Part shown: positions 10,165 through 18,974 of the stretch, in pieces
Numbering within the stretch: the stretch's first letter is position 1
Layout of the letters: every line of letters begins with the position of its first letter
NCBI GenBank assembly: GCA_964384025.1
Contig: CAYLJJ010000005.1
Span: 1 to 64,000 of the forward strand
From: CAYLJJ01 sp964384025
GTDB lineage: Bacteria > Myxococcota_A > Bradymonadia > UBA7976 > UBA1532
Reading direction: 5' to 3'
Length of the DNA: 64,000 nucleotides
The notes under the pieces: model-generated
Databases searched by the model: none
Told to the model about the DNA's origin: nothing
The model's input: the letters and a program-made list of their open reading frames with translations, nothing else
Translations under genes and position numbers: made by a program

Positions 10165-11754
10165 TCATTGCTGATTCCAAGGCAGCTCTTTCCAACTCAG
10201 CCCAAAACGGGCTAGATATTTCCTGAGTCGATCTGCGTCGTTCCGGCTCTTGCGCTCTTGGCGGGAGATGGCAAAGAGCTGACGCCCTGCATCAGAGAGG
10301 CTGGAGGCGCTTCGACAAACCTTGAGTACCTCAGCCAATTGAACTCGATCAAAGCGATCCAGCTTGATCTGCAGCCCTAAAACTTCCTCAACCTCATCTT
10401 GCTCTTTGATGGTCCCTTGCCAAGAGCGTCTTAAGCGCTGTTGCTCTGCCTCAACCTCCTGCTCAGTAATGCGCCCACCCTCAGCCAACGTAGACATTCG
10501 AATGACCGCTGCGTTGAGATCACGGAAGTTTCCCGACCAGAGCGCCCCAGGGCTGAGGGCAAACTTCAGAAAGCGGGCACGCGCCTCTCGATTGAAGCTT
10601 ACCCGGCGATCTTCTCGTCGGCTGAACTCCTCCAGCTCATATTCCAGATTGGGCTCTAGATCCTCCTGACGCGCCTTCAGAGGAGGGAGCCGCCAAGTCC
10701 AAAGGTCAATGCGCGCCAAGAGATCCTCTCGAAAGCGCCCCTCACGCACCTCTGCCCAGAGATCACGATTGCTGCCCGCGAGGAGTTGAAAATCGCTCTC
10801 TCTCTCCTTATCAGCGCCCACAGGCAGAAAACAGCCCTCTTCAATGGCGCGCAGCAGCATCGCCTGCTCATCTAAGCCCAGCTCACCGATCTCATCCAGG
10901 AAGAGGAGGCCCCCATCTGCTCTCAGTAGCAAGCCAGGGCGGTCGCGGAAAGCCCCTGTAAATGCCCCCCGAACGTGACCAAAGAGGGTGGACATCGCTG
11001 TGTCTCCCCGAAGAGTCGCGCAGTTTACTTCTACAAACTCTCCCTGCACTAGATTGCGCAGCTGTTTTAGCTCATAGATACGTCGTGCCAACCGTGTCTT
11101 ACCCACTCCTGTAGGTCCCTGAAGCAGCAGAGGTGCCCGAGAGGCTAGAGCTACCTGCTCAATCTCATTCATCATCTGGTTGAAAGCAAGGTTACGGGTG
11201 GCGATGCCCGCCTTGAGAAACTCTACCCCCTCTTGTCGGTTCTGAGCGAAGCGCTGAGCGATACGATCATAACGGGAGAGGTCCAGATCGATGATGCGAT
11301 AACGCCCCTCTCGCGTCTGCCGGTTGGGAGGCGAGAGCTGGATCAAGCGGCCAGGGAGGTAACGAGATTCAGAGAGCAGGAACATACAGATCTGAAAGAC
11401 ATGTGTGCCGGTGGTGATATGCAACAGATACTCCTCTCGCTCTGGCTCAAAGGGGTAGCTTTTGGCGAAGGAGAAGAGGGCGTCGTAGACCTCCTCAAAA
11501 TCCCAAGGATCCTTAAAGTTGATGAGATGGCGCCTGATCTCCGTCTCTGGAGAGAGGCAACGAATATCCTCTTCTAAGATCTCGAGGTGTGGCTCTACAT
11601 GGGCCTGATGGAGCATCTCAAAGCGCTGGATAAGCAGATCTTCAAAAGCAAAGAGGCTCAGGCTGGGGCGCCAGCTGCCCCAGCGTCCTTGGGCCTTAGA
11701 GGCGTCTAGCTTGCTTCCAAAGAGACCAATCACGACTTTGGGGAGATATTTCAT
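10165..11754 (-). CDS. rtcR: RtcR, sigma-54-dependent activator of the RNA repair operon
   Basis: ATG at 11754 (GAGG six bases upstream) gives 529 residues, the usual RtcR length, starting MKYLPKVVIGLFGSKLDASK as in the family. The N-terminal 180 residues form the CARF-like sensor domain, which in known RtcR proteins senses RNA ends carrying 2',3'-cyclic phosphate. The AAA+ domain follows: Walker A GPTGVGKT at about 213-220, the sigma-54 contact loop GAFTGA at about 263-268, Walker B LLFLDEIGEL at about 283-292. The C-terminus is the expected DNA-binding helix-turn-helix region. The gene is divergent from archease-rtcB-rtcA, the standard arrangement, and a sigma-54-type promoter lies in the shared upstream region. 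Family assignment is secure; the actual ligand here is inferred. Confidence 0.96.
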   Translation of the reverse strand: MKYLPKVVIGLFGSKLDASKAQGRWGSWRPSLSLFAFEDLLIQRFEMLHQAHVEPHLEILEEDIRCLSPETEIRRHLINFKDPWDFEEVYDALFSFAKSYPFEPEREEYLLHITTGTHVFQICMFLLSESRYLPGRLIQLSPPNRQTREGRYRIIDLDLSRYDRIAQRFAQNRQEGVEFLKAGIATRNLAFNQMMNEIEQVALASRAPLLLQGPTGVGKTRLARRIYELKQLRNLVQGEFVEVNCATLRGDTAMSTLFGHVRGAFTGAFRDRPGLLLRADGGLLFLDEIGELGLDEQAMLLRAIEEGCFLPVGADKERESDFQLLAGSNRDLWAEVREGRFREDLLARIDLWTWRLPPLKARQEDLEPNLEYELEEFSRREDRRVSFNREARARFLKFALSPGALWSGNFRDLNAAVIRMSTLAEGGRITEQEVEAEQQRLRRSWQGTIKEQDEVEEVLGLQIKLDRFDRVQLAEVLKVCRSASSLSDAGRQLFAISRQERKSRNDADRLRKYLARFGLSWKELPWNQQ

Positions 11755-11829
11755 ATAAACCTCGCGAAAATGAGCGCCAACAATATAATAAATGTCGACG
11801 TTTTTCAGCAAAAGGGGTCATTTGAGGCC

Positions 11830-11845
11830 CGGTATGGCCTTTGCT
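11830..11845 (+). promoter_or_regulatory. Candidate sigma-54 (-24/-12) promoter for the RNA repair operon
   Basis: CGGTATGGCCTTTGCT matches the sigma-54 layout: GG at 11831-11832 and GC at 11843-11844, exactly 12 bases apart, with the -12 box reading TTGCT. The -24 box (CGGTATG) is weaker than the consensus TGGCACG. A start near 11856 would give a 5' leader of about 35 bases before the archease ATG. Being immediately upstream of an operon faced by rtcR, it is the natural target of RtcR. Confidence 0.65.
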
Positions 11846-11891
11846 AAGGTGCCCTTTGTCGCTGGGCCAAGCTGATCCCAAAGGAGAGATG

Positions 11892-12302
11892 ATGAGTCAC
11901 GGGTACCGAGCCCTTGAGCACACCGCTGATGTGGCCCTCCTCTTCTGGGCGGATGAACCCCGAGGGATTTTTCAGGCCGCTCAGGAGGCGGTGATGGAGG
12001 AGTTGACCGAGGGGCACAAGCTTAAGGAGCTGAGCCAACGCAGCCTGAGCGTTGAGGCTTTGGATCTGGAAGATCTCCTGGTCCGCTGGATCAATGAGCT
12101 TCTGCTCTTAGCCATCTGTGATGGTTTCCTCTGCGCCCGAGCAGAGCTTCTACTCTCTGAGCGCAGCTTAGAAGCTCAACTCTTTGGTCAAGAGGAGGGC
12201 TATGAGCTGATCCACAACGAGCTGAAGAGCGCAACCTACCACGACCTGAGCTTTGAGCCGAGCGAGCGTGGTTTTGAGGCGCGCGTGATCATCGATGTTT
12301 AA
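11892..12302 (+). CDS. Archease, RtcB ligase activator
   Basis: This encodes 136 residues from ATG 11892; AAGGAGAG lies five bases upstream, and an adjacent ATG at 11889 is possible but too close to it. The opening GYRALEHTADVALLFWADEP carries the archease E-H-T-A-D signature, whose acidic residues bind metal, and the C-terminus ends in the family's ARVIIDV-type strand. Archease helps RtcB become guanylylated and allows it to turn over repeatedly. It is the first gene of the operon, 29 bases ahead of rtcB, so stoichiometric co-production is expected. The length is normal (about 140 residues) and no key residue appears to be missing. Confidence 0.93.
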   Translation: MSHGYRALEHTADVALLFWADEPRGIFQAAQEAVMEELTEGHKLKELSQRSLSVEALDLEDLLVRWINELLLLAICDGFLCARAELLLSERSLEAQLFGQEEGYELIHNELKSATYHDLSFEPSERGFEARVIIDV

Positions 12303-12331
12303 GACTTTTGAGCTTTGAGGAGCTGAGAACT

Positions 12332-13765
12332 ATGTCACTGCCTATTCAACAGATCGATCAGTATCGCTGGGAGATCCCCGCTCTGGGGCAGATGAAGGTG
12401 CCCGGTCGCATCTATGCCTCTGAGCGGATGATGGCGGATATTCGCAGGGGTAAGAGCCCTGATCAGGTCTCCAATGTCGCCCAACTCCCTGGGATCCTCT
12501 CTCACTCCATCGCCATGCCTGATATCCACTGGGGCTATGGTTTTCCCATCGGGGGAGTCGCCGCCTTCTCTGAAGAGGAGGGGGTGCTCTCACCGGGGGG
12601 GGTGGGCTACGACATCAACTGTGGCGTACGCCTGTTGCGCTCTAAGCTGAACCGAGAGGAGATCGAGGAGGACCTAGAGCAGCTCTCCATCGACATCCAA
12701 CGCGCCATCCCCTCTGGATTGGGGCGAGGGAGTTCTATCAGCCTCAACGCTCAGGAGATGGATGAGGTTCTCCGAGAGGGCGCTGCTTGGGCGGTGCGTA
12801 AGGGCTATGGCTATCAAGCAGATCTGGAGGTGATCGAAGAGCGGGGGTTGATGCGCGGGGCTGATCCCAGCAAGGTGAGCGCCCGAGCTAAGAAGCGGGG
12901 GATGCCTCAACTGGGCTCTCTGGGCTCTGGGAATCACTTCTGTGAGTTGGGCTATGTAGATGAGATCTTCGATGAAGAGGCCGCCGCAGGCTTTGGTTTG
13001 AGGAAGGGGCAGATCACACTGATGTTACACTCCGGCAGCCGGGGTTTGGGTTATCAGGTCTGTGATGACTCCATCCGCATGATGATGGAGGCCTCTGCTA
13101 AATATCGTATCCCGATGCCTGACCGGCAGCTCTGCGCGGCTCCTCTGGACAGCCCCGAGGCGGCGCACTACTTCGGAGCGATGAACTCGGCGATCAACTA
13201 CGCCTTCGCCAATCGCCAAGTGATGAGTCACTTTCTGCGGCGGGTGATGGATCGGCGCTATGGCTCTAAAGAGGGCCGCTTGGATCTCCTCTATGATGTT
13301 TGCCACAACATCGCCAAGTGGGAGGAGCATGAGGTTGAGGGCCGCAAACGACGGGTCTGTGTCCACCGTAAGGGGGCCACGCGAGCCTTTGGACCGGGAC
13401 ATCAGCAGGTGCCTGAGCAGTATCGAGAGTTTGGGCAGCCGGTCCTGATTCCAGGCGATATGGGACGCTATAGCTATGTGCTTGCGGGCAATGAAGGGGC
13501 GATGAAGGAGAGTTTTGGCTCCTGCTGTCATGGCGCGGGCCGGGTCCTCTCTCGGAGCAAGGCGCGCAAGTTGACTCAGGGTCGCTCTATCTTCCAGGAG
13601 CTGAAAGATAAGGGGATCTTCCTGCGCAGCGCCAGCAAGCGCACCGTGGGCGAGGAGGTTTCTGAGGCCTATAAAGATGTGGCTGATGTGGTGGATGTAG
13701 TCCAGGGCGCTGGCTTGGCGCGCAAGGTCGCGCGTCTGCTGCCGCTCGCCGTGATCAAGGGTTAA
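12332..13765 (+). CDS. rtcB: RtcB, RNA-splicing ligase (3'-phosphate/5'-OH)
   Basis: RtcB joins RNA 3'-phosphate or 2',3'-cyclic phosphate ends to 5'-OH ends using GTP and manganese. ATG 12332 is preceded by GAGGAG and gives 477 residues; the frame extends to a TTG at 12308 that is not needed. Visible hallmarks are GVGYDINCGVR with the metal-binding Asp and Cys, GSLGSGNHFCE, HSGSRGLGYQ, the RKGATRAFGPG segment, and CHGAGRVLSRSKA containing the histidine that is guanylylated. All are intact. It sits between archease and rtcA, two bases from rtcA, as a classic RNA repair cassette that should serve tRNA or rRNA repair after ribotoxin or stress cleavage. Confidence 0.97.
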   Translation: MSLPIQQIDQYRWEIPALGQMKVPGRIYASERMMADIRRGKSPDQVSNVAQLPGILSHSIAMPDIHWGYGFPIGGVAAFSEEEGVLSPGGVGYDINCGVRLLRSKLNREEIEEDLEQLSIDIQRAIPSGLGRGSSISLNAQEMDEVLREGAAWAVRKGYGYQADLEVIEERGLMRGADPSKVSARAKKRGMPQLGSLGSGNHFCELGYVDEIFDEEAAAGFGLRKGQITLMLHSGSRGLGYQVCDDSIRMMMEASAKYRIPMPDRQLCAAPLDSPEAAHYFGAMNSAINYAFANRQVMSHFLRRVMDRRYGSKEGRLDLLYDVCHNIAKWEEHEVEGRKRRVCVHRKGATRAFGPGHQQVPEQYREFGQPVLIPGDMGRYSYVLAGNEGAMKESFGSCCHGAGRVLSRSKARKLTQGRSIFQELKDKGIFLRSASKRTVGEEVSEAYKDVADVVDVVQGAGLARKVARLLPLAVIKG

Positions 13766-13767
13766 AG

Positions 13768-14781
13768 ATGATCACCATCGATGGGAGCCGCGGAGAGGGT
13801 GGCGGCCAGATTCTGAGAACCAGCCTGGGGCTGTCTGTGCTTACAGGGCGGCCGATCTGTTTAGATAACATCCGCGCTGGGCGTAAGAAGCCAGGGCTGA
13901 TGCGCCAACACCTGACTGCTCTTAAAGCAGCGGTCAGCATCAGCGCGGCGGAGGTGGAAGGAGCCCATCTGGGCTCTCAGCGAGTGATCTTACACCCTCA
14001 GGGGATCTTCCCTGGAAACTATCACTTTGCCGTGGGCACAGCGGGCAGCGCTACCCTCGTCTTTCAGACGATCCTGCCCGCGCTGCTGATGGCCGATGGC
14101 CCCTCCATTCTGCGTTTGGAGGGGGGGACACACAATAGGGCCGCTCCTCCCTTTGACTTCCTCAAGAAAAGCTTTCTGCCGATCCTCAAGCGGATGGGCG
14201 CCAAGGTAGAGGTTCATCTGGAGCGCCACGGTTTCTTTCCTGCCGGGGGGGGCTGTTTTATGGCGCGTATCCACCCTGCCCCACTCCAACCCCTGGAGTT
14301 GATGAAGCGAGGAGAGCTCCAGAGTCGCCAAGTCCGCGCCCTCCTCTCTCAGATCCCTGAACATGTGGGGTTGCGAGAGCTGAAGCAGATCAGTAAGCAA
14401 ATGAACTGGCCTTTAGATGATCGGATGCAGATAGAGAAGATCCGATCTAGAGGGCCGGGCAATGTTCTGCTCCTGGAGTTGCAGAGTGAGTTCCTCACCA
14501 GCGTCTTTAGCGCTTTTGGCCGCCGAGGTCTTCCAGCGGAGCAGGTCGCTGATCATATCGTTGAACAGGCGCGGCGCTATCTCAGCTTCCCCGCGCCGGT
14601 AGGCCCTCAGCTCGCTGATCAGCTTATGCTCCCGATGGCGCTGGCAGGCGACGGGGGCTTTCTCACTGGACCTCCCACACTTCACAGCCTCACCCAAGTT
14701 GAGGTTCTGCGTCGCTTCTTGGAGACACCCATGGAGCTTAAAGAAGGCTCAGGGCGCCTCTGGCGCTTCCGGGTTGGCTAA
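13768..14781 (+). CDS. rtcA: RtcA, RNA 3'-terminal phosphate cyclase
   Basis: RtcA converts RNA 3'-phosphate ends to 2',3'-cyclic phosphates with ATP. The product has 337 residues, the E. coli length. The N-terminus (ITIDGSRGEGGGQILRTSLG) and the RAGRKKPGLMRQHL segment are diagnostic. The catalytic histidine that becomes adenylylated aligns with His306 in LHSLTQVEVLRRFL near the C-terminus. The nearby LADQLMLPMALAGDGG motif is also conserved. The start codon lies two bases after the rtcB stop with only a weak Shine-Dalgarno, so translation is probably coupled. It is the last gene of the archease-rtcB-rtcA operon; a 181-base gap without obvious signals follows. Confidence 0.96.
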   Translation: MITIDGSRGEGGGQILRTSLGLSVLTGRPICLDNIRAGRKKPGLMRQHLTALKAAVSISAAEVEGAHLGSQRVILHPQGIFPGNYHFAVGTAGSATLVFQTILPALLMADGPSILRLEGGTHNRAAPPFDFLKKSFLPILKRMGAKVEVHLERHGFFPAGGGCFMARIHPAPLQPLELMKRGELQSRQVRALLSQIPEHVGLRELKQISKQMNWPLDDRMQIEKIRSRGPGNVLLLELQSEFLTSVFSAFGRRGLPAEQVADHIVEQARRYLSFPAPVGPQLADQLMLPMALAGDGGFLTGPPTLHSLTQVEVLRRFLETPMELKEGSGRLWRFRVG

Positions 14782-14962
14782 GTCCTAAGGCTCTTCTCTT
14801 CCCAGGATGATGGCTTGAAAGGAGCCGCTCTCAGCTCAGCGCCATTCTTGGCCTCTCTGGTTATGCTTTGTGGTTGCTTGAGGCCTCGCACCTCTTCAGC
14901 TCTAAGATTGAATGAGCAAAGCGCTCAGGAGCATACTGAAGCCCCTCAATCTGGGAGATAAT

Positions 14963-17050
14963 ATGTGCCGCCTCGCCCTGCTTCTCTTCTCCTGCCTTCT
15001 CCTCTTTGCTGCCTGTAATGATGAAGAGAGTTCCAGCAGCGACTATATCCCACCCATCGGGGAGATGGGCCTCGCTGGGATGGGGGGTGGAACAGGGCTC
15101 CCAGAAGATGGGGGCACCGGTCCAGCTGATCAGGAAGGAGAAGAGGTCCCGTTGCCCACCCTGGAGATTCTAGAGCCCCCGGATGGAGCCTCCATTCCCA
15201 GCCACCATGTTGAGGTCTCAGGACACTATGAGAACACAGACAGGGTCTTGGTCAACGGTCAGGCAGCTCAGCTCTCTGATGGAGAGTTTAGGATACAGAT
15301 TGAGCTCCCAGAGGGAGATGAACATGAGATCCGCGCTGAGGCGGGAGCGATCTCTGAGTCGATTCAGGTGAGGATCGATCAGGTACCTCCCCGTATCGAC
15401 TTTATCGAGCCCACTCCAGGGACTCACCGGCTCGACTCCGCGATCGATCTTCAATACAGCATCCACGATCCCAGCCTGATCACCGAGGTTCTCTTTAATG
15501 GCCTCAATGAAGACACCAGCCAGATCCCTAACTTCCTGATCTCAGGGCTGGGTCTGGATGATGGCCTTAACATCTTCCAAGTTCAAGCCAGCGACAGCGC
15601 GGGGAATATCGGCAAAGAACACCTCACCGTGCTTCAAGGCGAGACCAGCGATCCCGACCTTCCCCTCCCTGGGGCGATCCGGCTTCATATGGGGGCACAA
15701 GCCTTCATCGCTTTGGAGGAGATCATCGCAGGGCTCCTGATGGAGCAGGATCTCTCCGCCCTCTTGGGAGATGAGCCCCTCTTAGATTTAGGCATCTTTC
15801 GGGTCAGCATCTTGAGTTTAGAGATGCCCAACCCACCTCAGGTCGATCTGATCCTCAACCCTGAGGCTGAGAACATCGGCCTTAATATCCAGATGCAAGA
15901 GGTCTCACTGCGTCTGGGGCTTTTTTGGGGGCAGAGTTCCACCCCTATTCCTCTGACGATCCACGTCATGCTGATCGAAGCTCAGGGGGCTATCTCTCTT
16001 CAGCTTGAGGGAGGGCAGCTCCTGAGCGAACTTGAAGATCTAGAGGTGCAGCTCCATGAACTGCGACTCACAGGAGAGAGCCCTCCGAATTTCCCTGATG
16101 AGCCCGGTGAGCAGCAGTCTCTCTTGGAAGAGATCAGCGGTGGGGTGATCACGCTCCTCTTGGAGCAGCAACTTGCTGGTTTGATGGATGATTATCTGGG
16201 TGTCCTGGATGATCCCATCGACTTTGAGGTCTTGGGAGCCGCGTTGCGCATCCATCTGCTCCCCAGCGCCATCACCATCACCGCCGAGAGCCTCTCGGTG
16301 CGGGTGGATGTTCGTGTAGAGCTGTTTAACCCACCCCCTAACGCGCCTCCTGTTCCAGGTTTTGTGGGCACAAAATCTCTCTGGGCGGGAGTCCCCAATA
16401 CTGATCAGGTTGCTTTGATCCTCGATGATGATCTGATCAACCTCCTCCTCTTTCAGATCTGGCGTGCTGGGGTGTTGCTGCCCACCATCGATCGAGAGTT
16501 TGCCGCTGAGTTTGGCTCTCAGGTGGGCGTAATCTCCACCCTCATCGCTCAGAAACTGGCAGCGGTCTACTCTGATGTCAACGCTGCTACACCTCTCTCT
16601 ATCGCCTCCACCCTGCCCCTACCCATCATCGTCCGCGTGATAGAGGTTGAGGGAGCGGCAGGGCTGCGCCTCTCTGTAGGTGATCTACAACTGCATGTAG
16701 AGCAAGATGATCCCTCAGCGCGGGTGCTCCTGGATGGTCGCGCGACTCTTCAGATGGACAGCCTCCTCTCCATCGCTCAGGGTGATGAAGGCTTGCAGAT
16801 TGATCTGAGCGCCGCTGAGACCATCACTCTCTTTGATGTGGTCACAGAGGAGCTGCGTGGGAGGTCTGAAAACAACCTAGAGGAGCCTTTTGGTGATCTT
16901 CTAAACACTGTGGGTGCGCTCCTGCCCGGTCTAGTCTCCGGTATCCCTCTGCCTGCCATCGGCTTTCTTAGTTTTGATGAGATCACTGTGGGAGTTGCAG
17001 GCCCCGAAAAAGATTTTCTATCGGTTATAGTGACGCTCTCTACACCTTGA
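14963..17050 (+). CDS. Lipoprotein with Ig-like N-terminus and long amphipathic beta region
   Basis: ATG 14963 has GGGAG six bases upstream and gives a lipoprotein signal (MCRLALLLFSCLLLFAAC), preferred over the frame start at 14912. After an acidic/Gly linker come two Ig-like segments (about residues 60-225), the first with the bacterial pattern L-E-P-P-D-G-A-S-I and V-x-G-x-Y-x-N-T-D-x-V-x-V-N-G. The remaining 450 residues alternate hydrophobic and polar residues with very few Cys, suggesting long beta-sheets. They contain three or four similar segments built around L-x-I-x-L-S and a G-V-I-T-L-L-L-E-Q-Q-L pattern, loosely reminiscent of lipid-binding BPI-like proteins. That resemblance is an impression only. 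No catalytic residues are recognised. It stands alone downstream of rtcA. Confidence 0.83.
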   Translation: MCRLALLLFSCLLLFAACNDEESSSSDYIPPIGEMGLAGMGGGTGLPEDGGTGPADQEGEEVPLPTLEILEPPDGASIPSHHVEVSGHYENTDRVLVNGQAAQLSDGEFRIQIELPEGDEHEIRAEAGAISESIQVRIDQVPPRIDFIEPTPGTHRLDSAIDLQYSIHDPSLITEVLFNGLNEDTSQIPNFLISGLGLDDGLNIFQVQASDSAGNIGKEHLTVLQGETSDPDLPLPGAIRLHMGAQAFIALEEIIAGLLMEQDLSALLGDEPLLDLGIFRVSILSLEMPNPPQVDLILNPEAENIGLNIQMQEVSLRLGLFWGQSSTPIPLTIHVMLIEAQGAISLQLEGGQLLSELEDLEVQLHELRLTGESPPNFPDEPGEQQSLLEEISGGVITLLLEQQLAGLMDDYLGVLDDPIDFEVLGAALRIHLLPSAITITAESLSVRVDVRVELFNPPPNAPPVPGFVGTKSLWAGVPNTDQVALILDDDLINLLLFQIWRAGVLLPTIDREFAAEFGSQVGVISTLIAQKLAAVYSDVNAATPLSIASTLPLPIIVRVIEVEGAAGLRLSVGDLQLHVEQDDPSARVLLDGRATLQMDSLLSIAQGDEGLQIDLSAAETITLFDVVTEELRGRSENNLEEPFGDLLNTVGALLPGLVSGIPLPAIGFLSFDEITVGVAGPEKDFLSVIVTLSTP

Positions 17051-17316
17051 TTCGATCAATATGATCGAAATTACAGGTTGTTTCTACCAAAACATTTCAA
17101 CTTTCATCGTCAAATATTCACTGTGGTGGAAATCGAGAACTCACTGGGACAGGCTCAGGAAATATAGCTCGTGATTTGGCTGGTCGAGTCACGAGTGTCC
17201 TCGCCGATCTGGCTTTGAGCTTGAGCCTCAATGGTGAAGCTATCCGATCGCTCCTCCTGACGGGACTGGTGGGCCTACGTTATGGTGTCCACGAGCTATT
17301 TTAATAGGAGAGAGAT
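17051..17316. other. Intergenic region with an orphan open frame lacking a start codon
   Basis: Between the lipoprotein stop and the caspase-FGE gene, one frame stays open from 17065 to the TAA at 17302-17304 (79 codons). It contains no ATG or GTG, only internal TTG codons. Its deduced sequence looks protein-like (for example NIARDLAGRVTSVLADLA, then GLRYGVHELF) and its stop lies 12 bases before the next start, as in an operon. It could be the 3' remnant of a decayed gene. I recognise no family. The first 60 bases after the lipoprotein gene are AT-rich. Confidence 0.35.
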
Positions 17317-18966
17317 ATGCCAAACGCCCTTGTCACAGCTCTTATCATTCTTCTGCCCGGCCTCAGCTCAGCTGCCTGGCCCAAGCTGAACCCTGCCACT
17401 GCGCCTGCTGGTGGTGGAGAGAAGGATGCAGCTCTGATCGTGGCCATCGAAGAGTATGACTCTGCGCCAGATATCCTTGGTGCTCGCCAAAACGCCGTCG
17501 ATTGGCAGATCCATCTGAGTGATACCCTCAAGATACCCGTGGTCAAGCTGCTTCTCGACGGCGAGGCCACTCATGGCTGGACTCGCGATGGGGGCGCACG
17601 GGGTATCCTGGCAGAGGTTGAAAGCGTGGCCAAGCAGGTCAAACCGGGAGGGACCTTCTGGTTTCTCTTCATCGGACATGGTGCGCCCTCTACCAAAGGC
17701 GGTGGGCTGCTCCTCGGGGCTGATGTGCGGCAATCCATAGACAGCTTTGAGACCCGTGGTGTCCCCGTACGAGCTGAACTCTTGCCGCGTTTGGCCAAGG
17801 CGCCTCGGGCTGTGGCTCTGTTGGATGCCTGCTTCAGCGGTCTGGATGGCTCAGGCAAAACCCTCACGCCAGGGTTACAGCCCCTGATCAACGACAAGCT
17901 GATCGATGAGGTATCTCCCGAGCCTCAGGGCCAACTCGATCCCCTTGAGAAGGTAACCGTGCTCACAGCTGCTGGAGCCAATCAATTTGCGGGCTCCCTG
18001 CCGGGTTTAGACCGCCCAGCATTCAGCTACTTGGCCCTCGGTGCTCTACGCGGCTGGGCAGATCAGGATGGTGATGGTGTCGTGCGAGCCAAGGAGATCC
18101 AAACATTTATCGATCGCAGCCTGATCATACATCTGAAGGGTCGCCGTCAAACCCCCTCTCTGATCGGTCCAGCTCAGGTCATCCTCGCTTCTAAGGCCAG
18201 GGAGCGCGCCCCTGACTTCTCTCCCGCGCGACCGCTGCAACAAGATGCTGCTGCGGCTGGAGCCCCGGTTCAAACAGGGAGCGTTGGTATCCAGTGGGTC
18301 TCGATCCCTGGCGGGAGCTTTCAGATGGGATCAAAGCGCGCAGATGAGGAGGGGCCTATCCACGAGGTGAACATCCCCGCCTTCTCTCTGAGCATGACCG
18401 AGGTGACAGTGACCCAATACGCCGCCTGCGTAAAGGCCGGAGCCTGCTCGAATAAGGGGCTTAGACAGAGAGGCTCTTGGTGCAACTGGGGCAGAGCAGC
18501 CCGTGAGCAGCACCCGATCAACTGTATCACCTGGGAGCAAGCCCAGATGTTCTGCGAGTGGGTTGGTGGGCGCCTTCCCAGCGAAGCTGAATGGGAGTAC
18601 GCGGCCCGACGCAGCGGCAAGGGGAGATATCCCTGGGGCCGTAAAACCCCGAACTGTCAGCGAGCCCGCTTTGGCTCGTGTGGTCCAGGCACCGCGTCGA
18701 TCGGTGGTCGCCAAGCTGGAGCTTCAGCGGATGGCCTGCTCGATATGGCTGGGAACCTCTGGGAGTGGACTGAGGATGCCTTCAGCGACTCATATATCGA
18801 CGCGCCAATAGATGGCTCGCCCCGTGAGGATGGTGAGGGTCGGGTTACACGGGGTGGAGCTTGGCGCAGCGGACCTGAAGCCCTGATCATCAGCCATAGG
18901 AGCTGGAATCAACCAGACCGCCGCAGAGATATCATCGGGTTCAGGGTCGCCCGCGACGCAAAGTAA
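17317..18966 (+). CDS. Exported caspase-like protease with EF-hand loop and FGE-fold domain
   Basis: GGAGAG six bases ahead of ATG 17317 supports the start, and MPNALVTALIILLPGLSSAA is a Sec signal. Residues 35-290 are a peptidase C14 (caspase/metacaspase) domain with the catalytic dyad His121 (FIGHGAPS) and Cys172 (LLDACFSG). Residues 249-260 (DQDGDGVVRAKE) form a full 12-position EF-hand loop, suggesting calcium control. Residues about 325-547 are a formylglycine-generating-enzyme-type domain (WVSIPGGSFQMGS, EVTVTQYAAC, GRLPSEAEWEYAARR, MAGNLWEWTED, GFRVAR). The two active-site cysteines of true FGE near the C-terminus are absent (GGAWRSGPEALIISHRSW), so this half probably binds rather than oxidises. 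A signal peptide on such a fusion is notable. Neighbours are a CsgG/FlgT-like lipoprotein and a TPR protein in convergent orientation. Confidence 0.9.
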   Translation: MPNALVTALIILLPGLSSAAWPKLNPATAPAGGGEKDAALIVAIEEYDSAPDILGARQNAVDWQIHLSDTLKIPVVKLLLDGEATHGWTRDGGARGILAEVESVAKQVKPGGTFWFLFIGHGAPSTKGGGLLLGADVRQSIDSFETRGVPVRAELLPRLAKAPRAVALLDACFSGLDGSGKTLTPGLQPLINDKLIDEVSPEPQGQLDPLEKVTVLTAAGANQFAGSLPGLDRPAFSYLALGALRGWADQDGDGVVRAKEIQTFIDRSLIIHLKGRRQTPSLIGPAQVILASKARERAPDFSPARPLQQDAAAAGAPVQTGSVGIQWVSIPGGSFQMGSKRADEEGPIHEVNIPAFSLSMTEVTVTQYAACVKAGACSNKGLRQRGSWCNWGRAAREQHPINCITWEQAQMFCEWVGGRLPSEAEWEYAARRSGKGRYPWGRKTPNCQRARFGSCGPGTASIGGRQAGASADGLLDMAGNLWEWTEDAFSDSYIDAPIDGSPREDGEGRVTRGGAWRSGPEALIISHRSWNQPDRRRDIIGFRVARDAK

Positions 18967-18974
18967 GCGAACAG

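Noticed and set aside
14600..14781. RtcA seemed to lack the catalytic histidine because LADQL is preceded by Gln
   Set aside because: The catalytic histidine lies in the later segment LHSLTQVEVL (His306), which is present.
18280..18966. FGE-type domain as a sulfatase-activating oxidase
   Set aside because: The two active-site cysteines near the C-terminus are absent, and no sulfatase gene is nearby.
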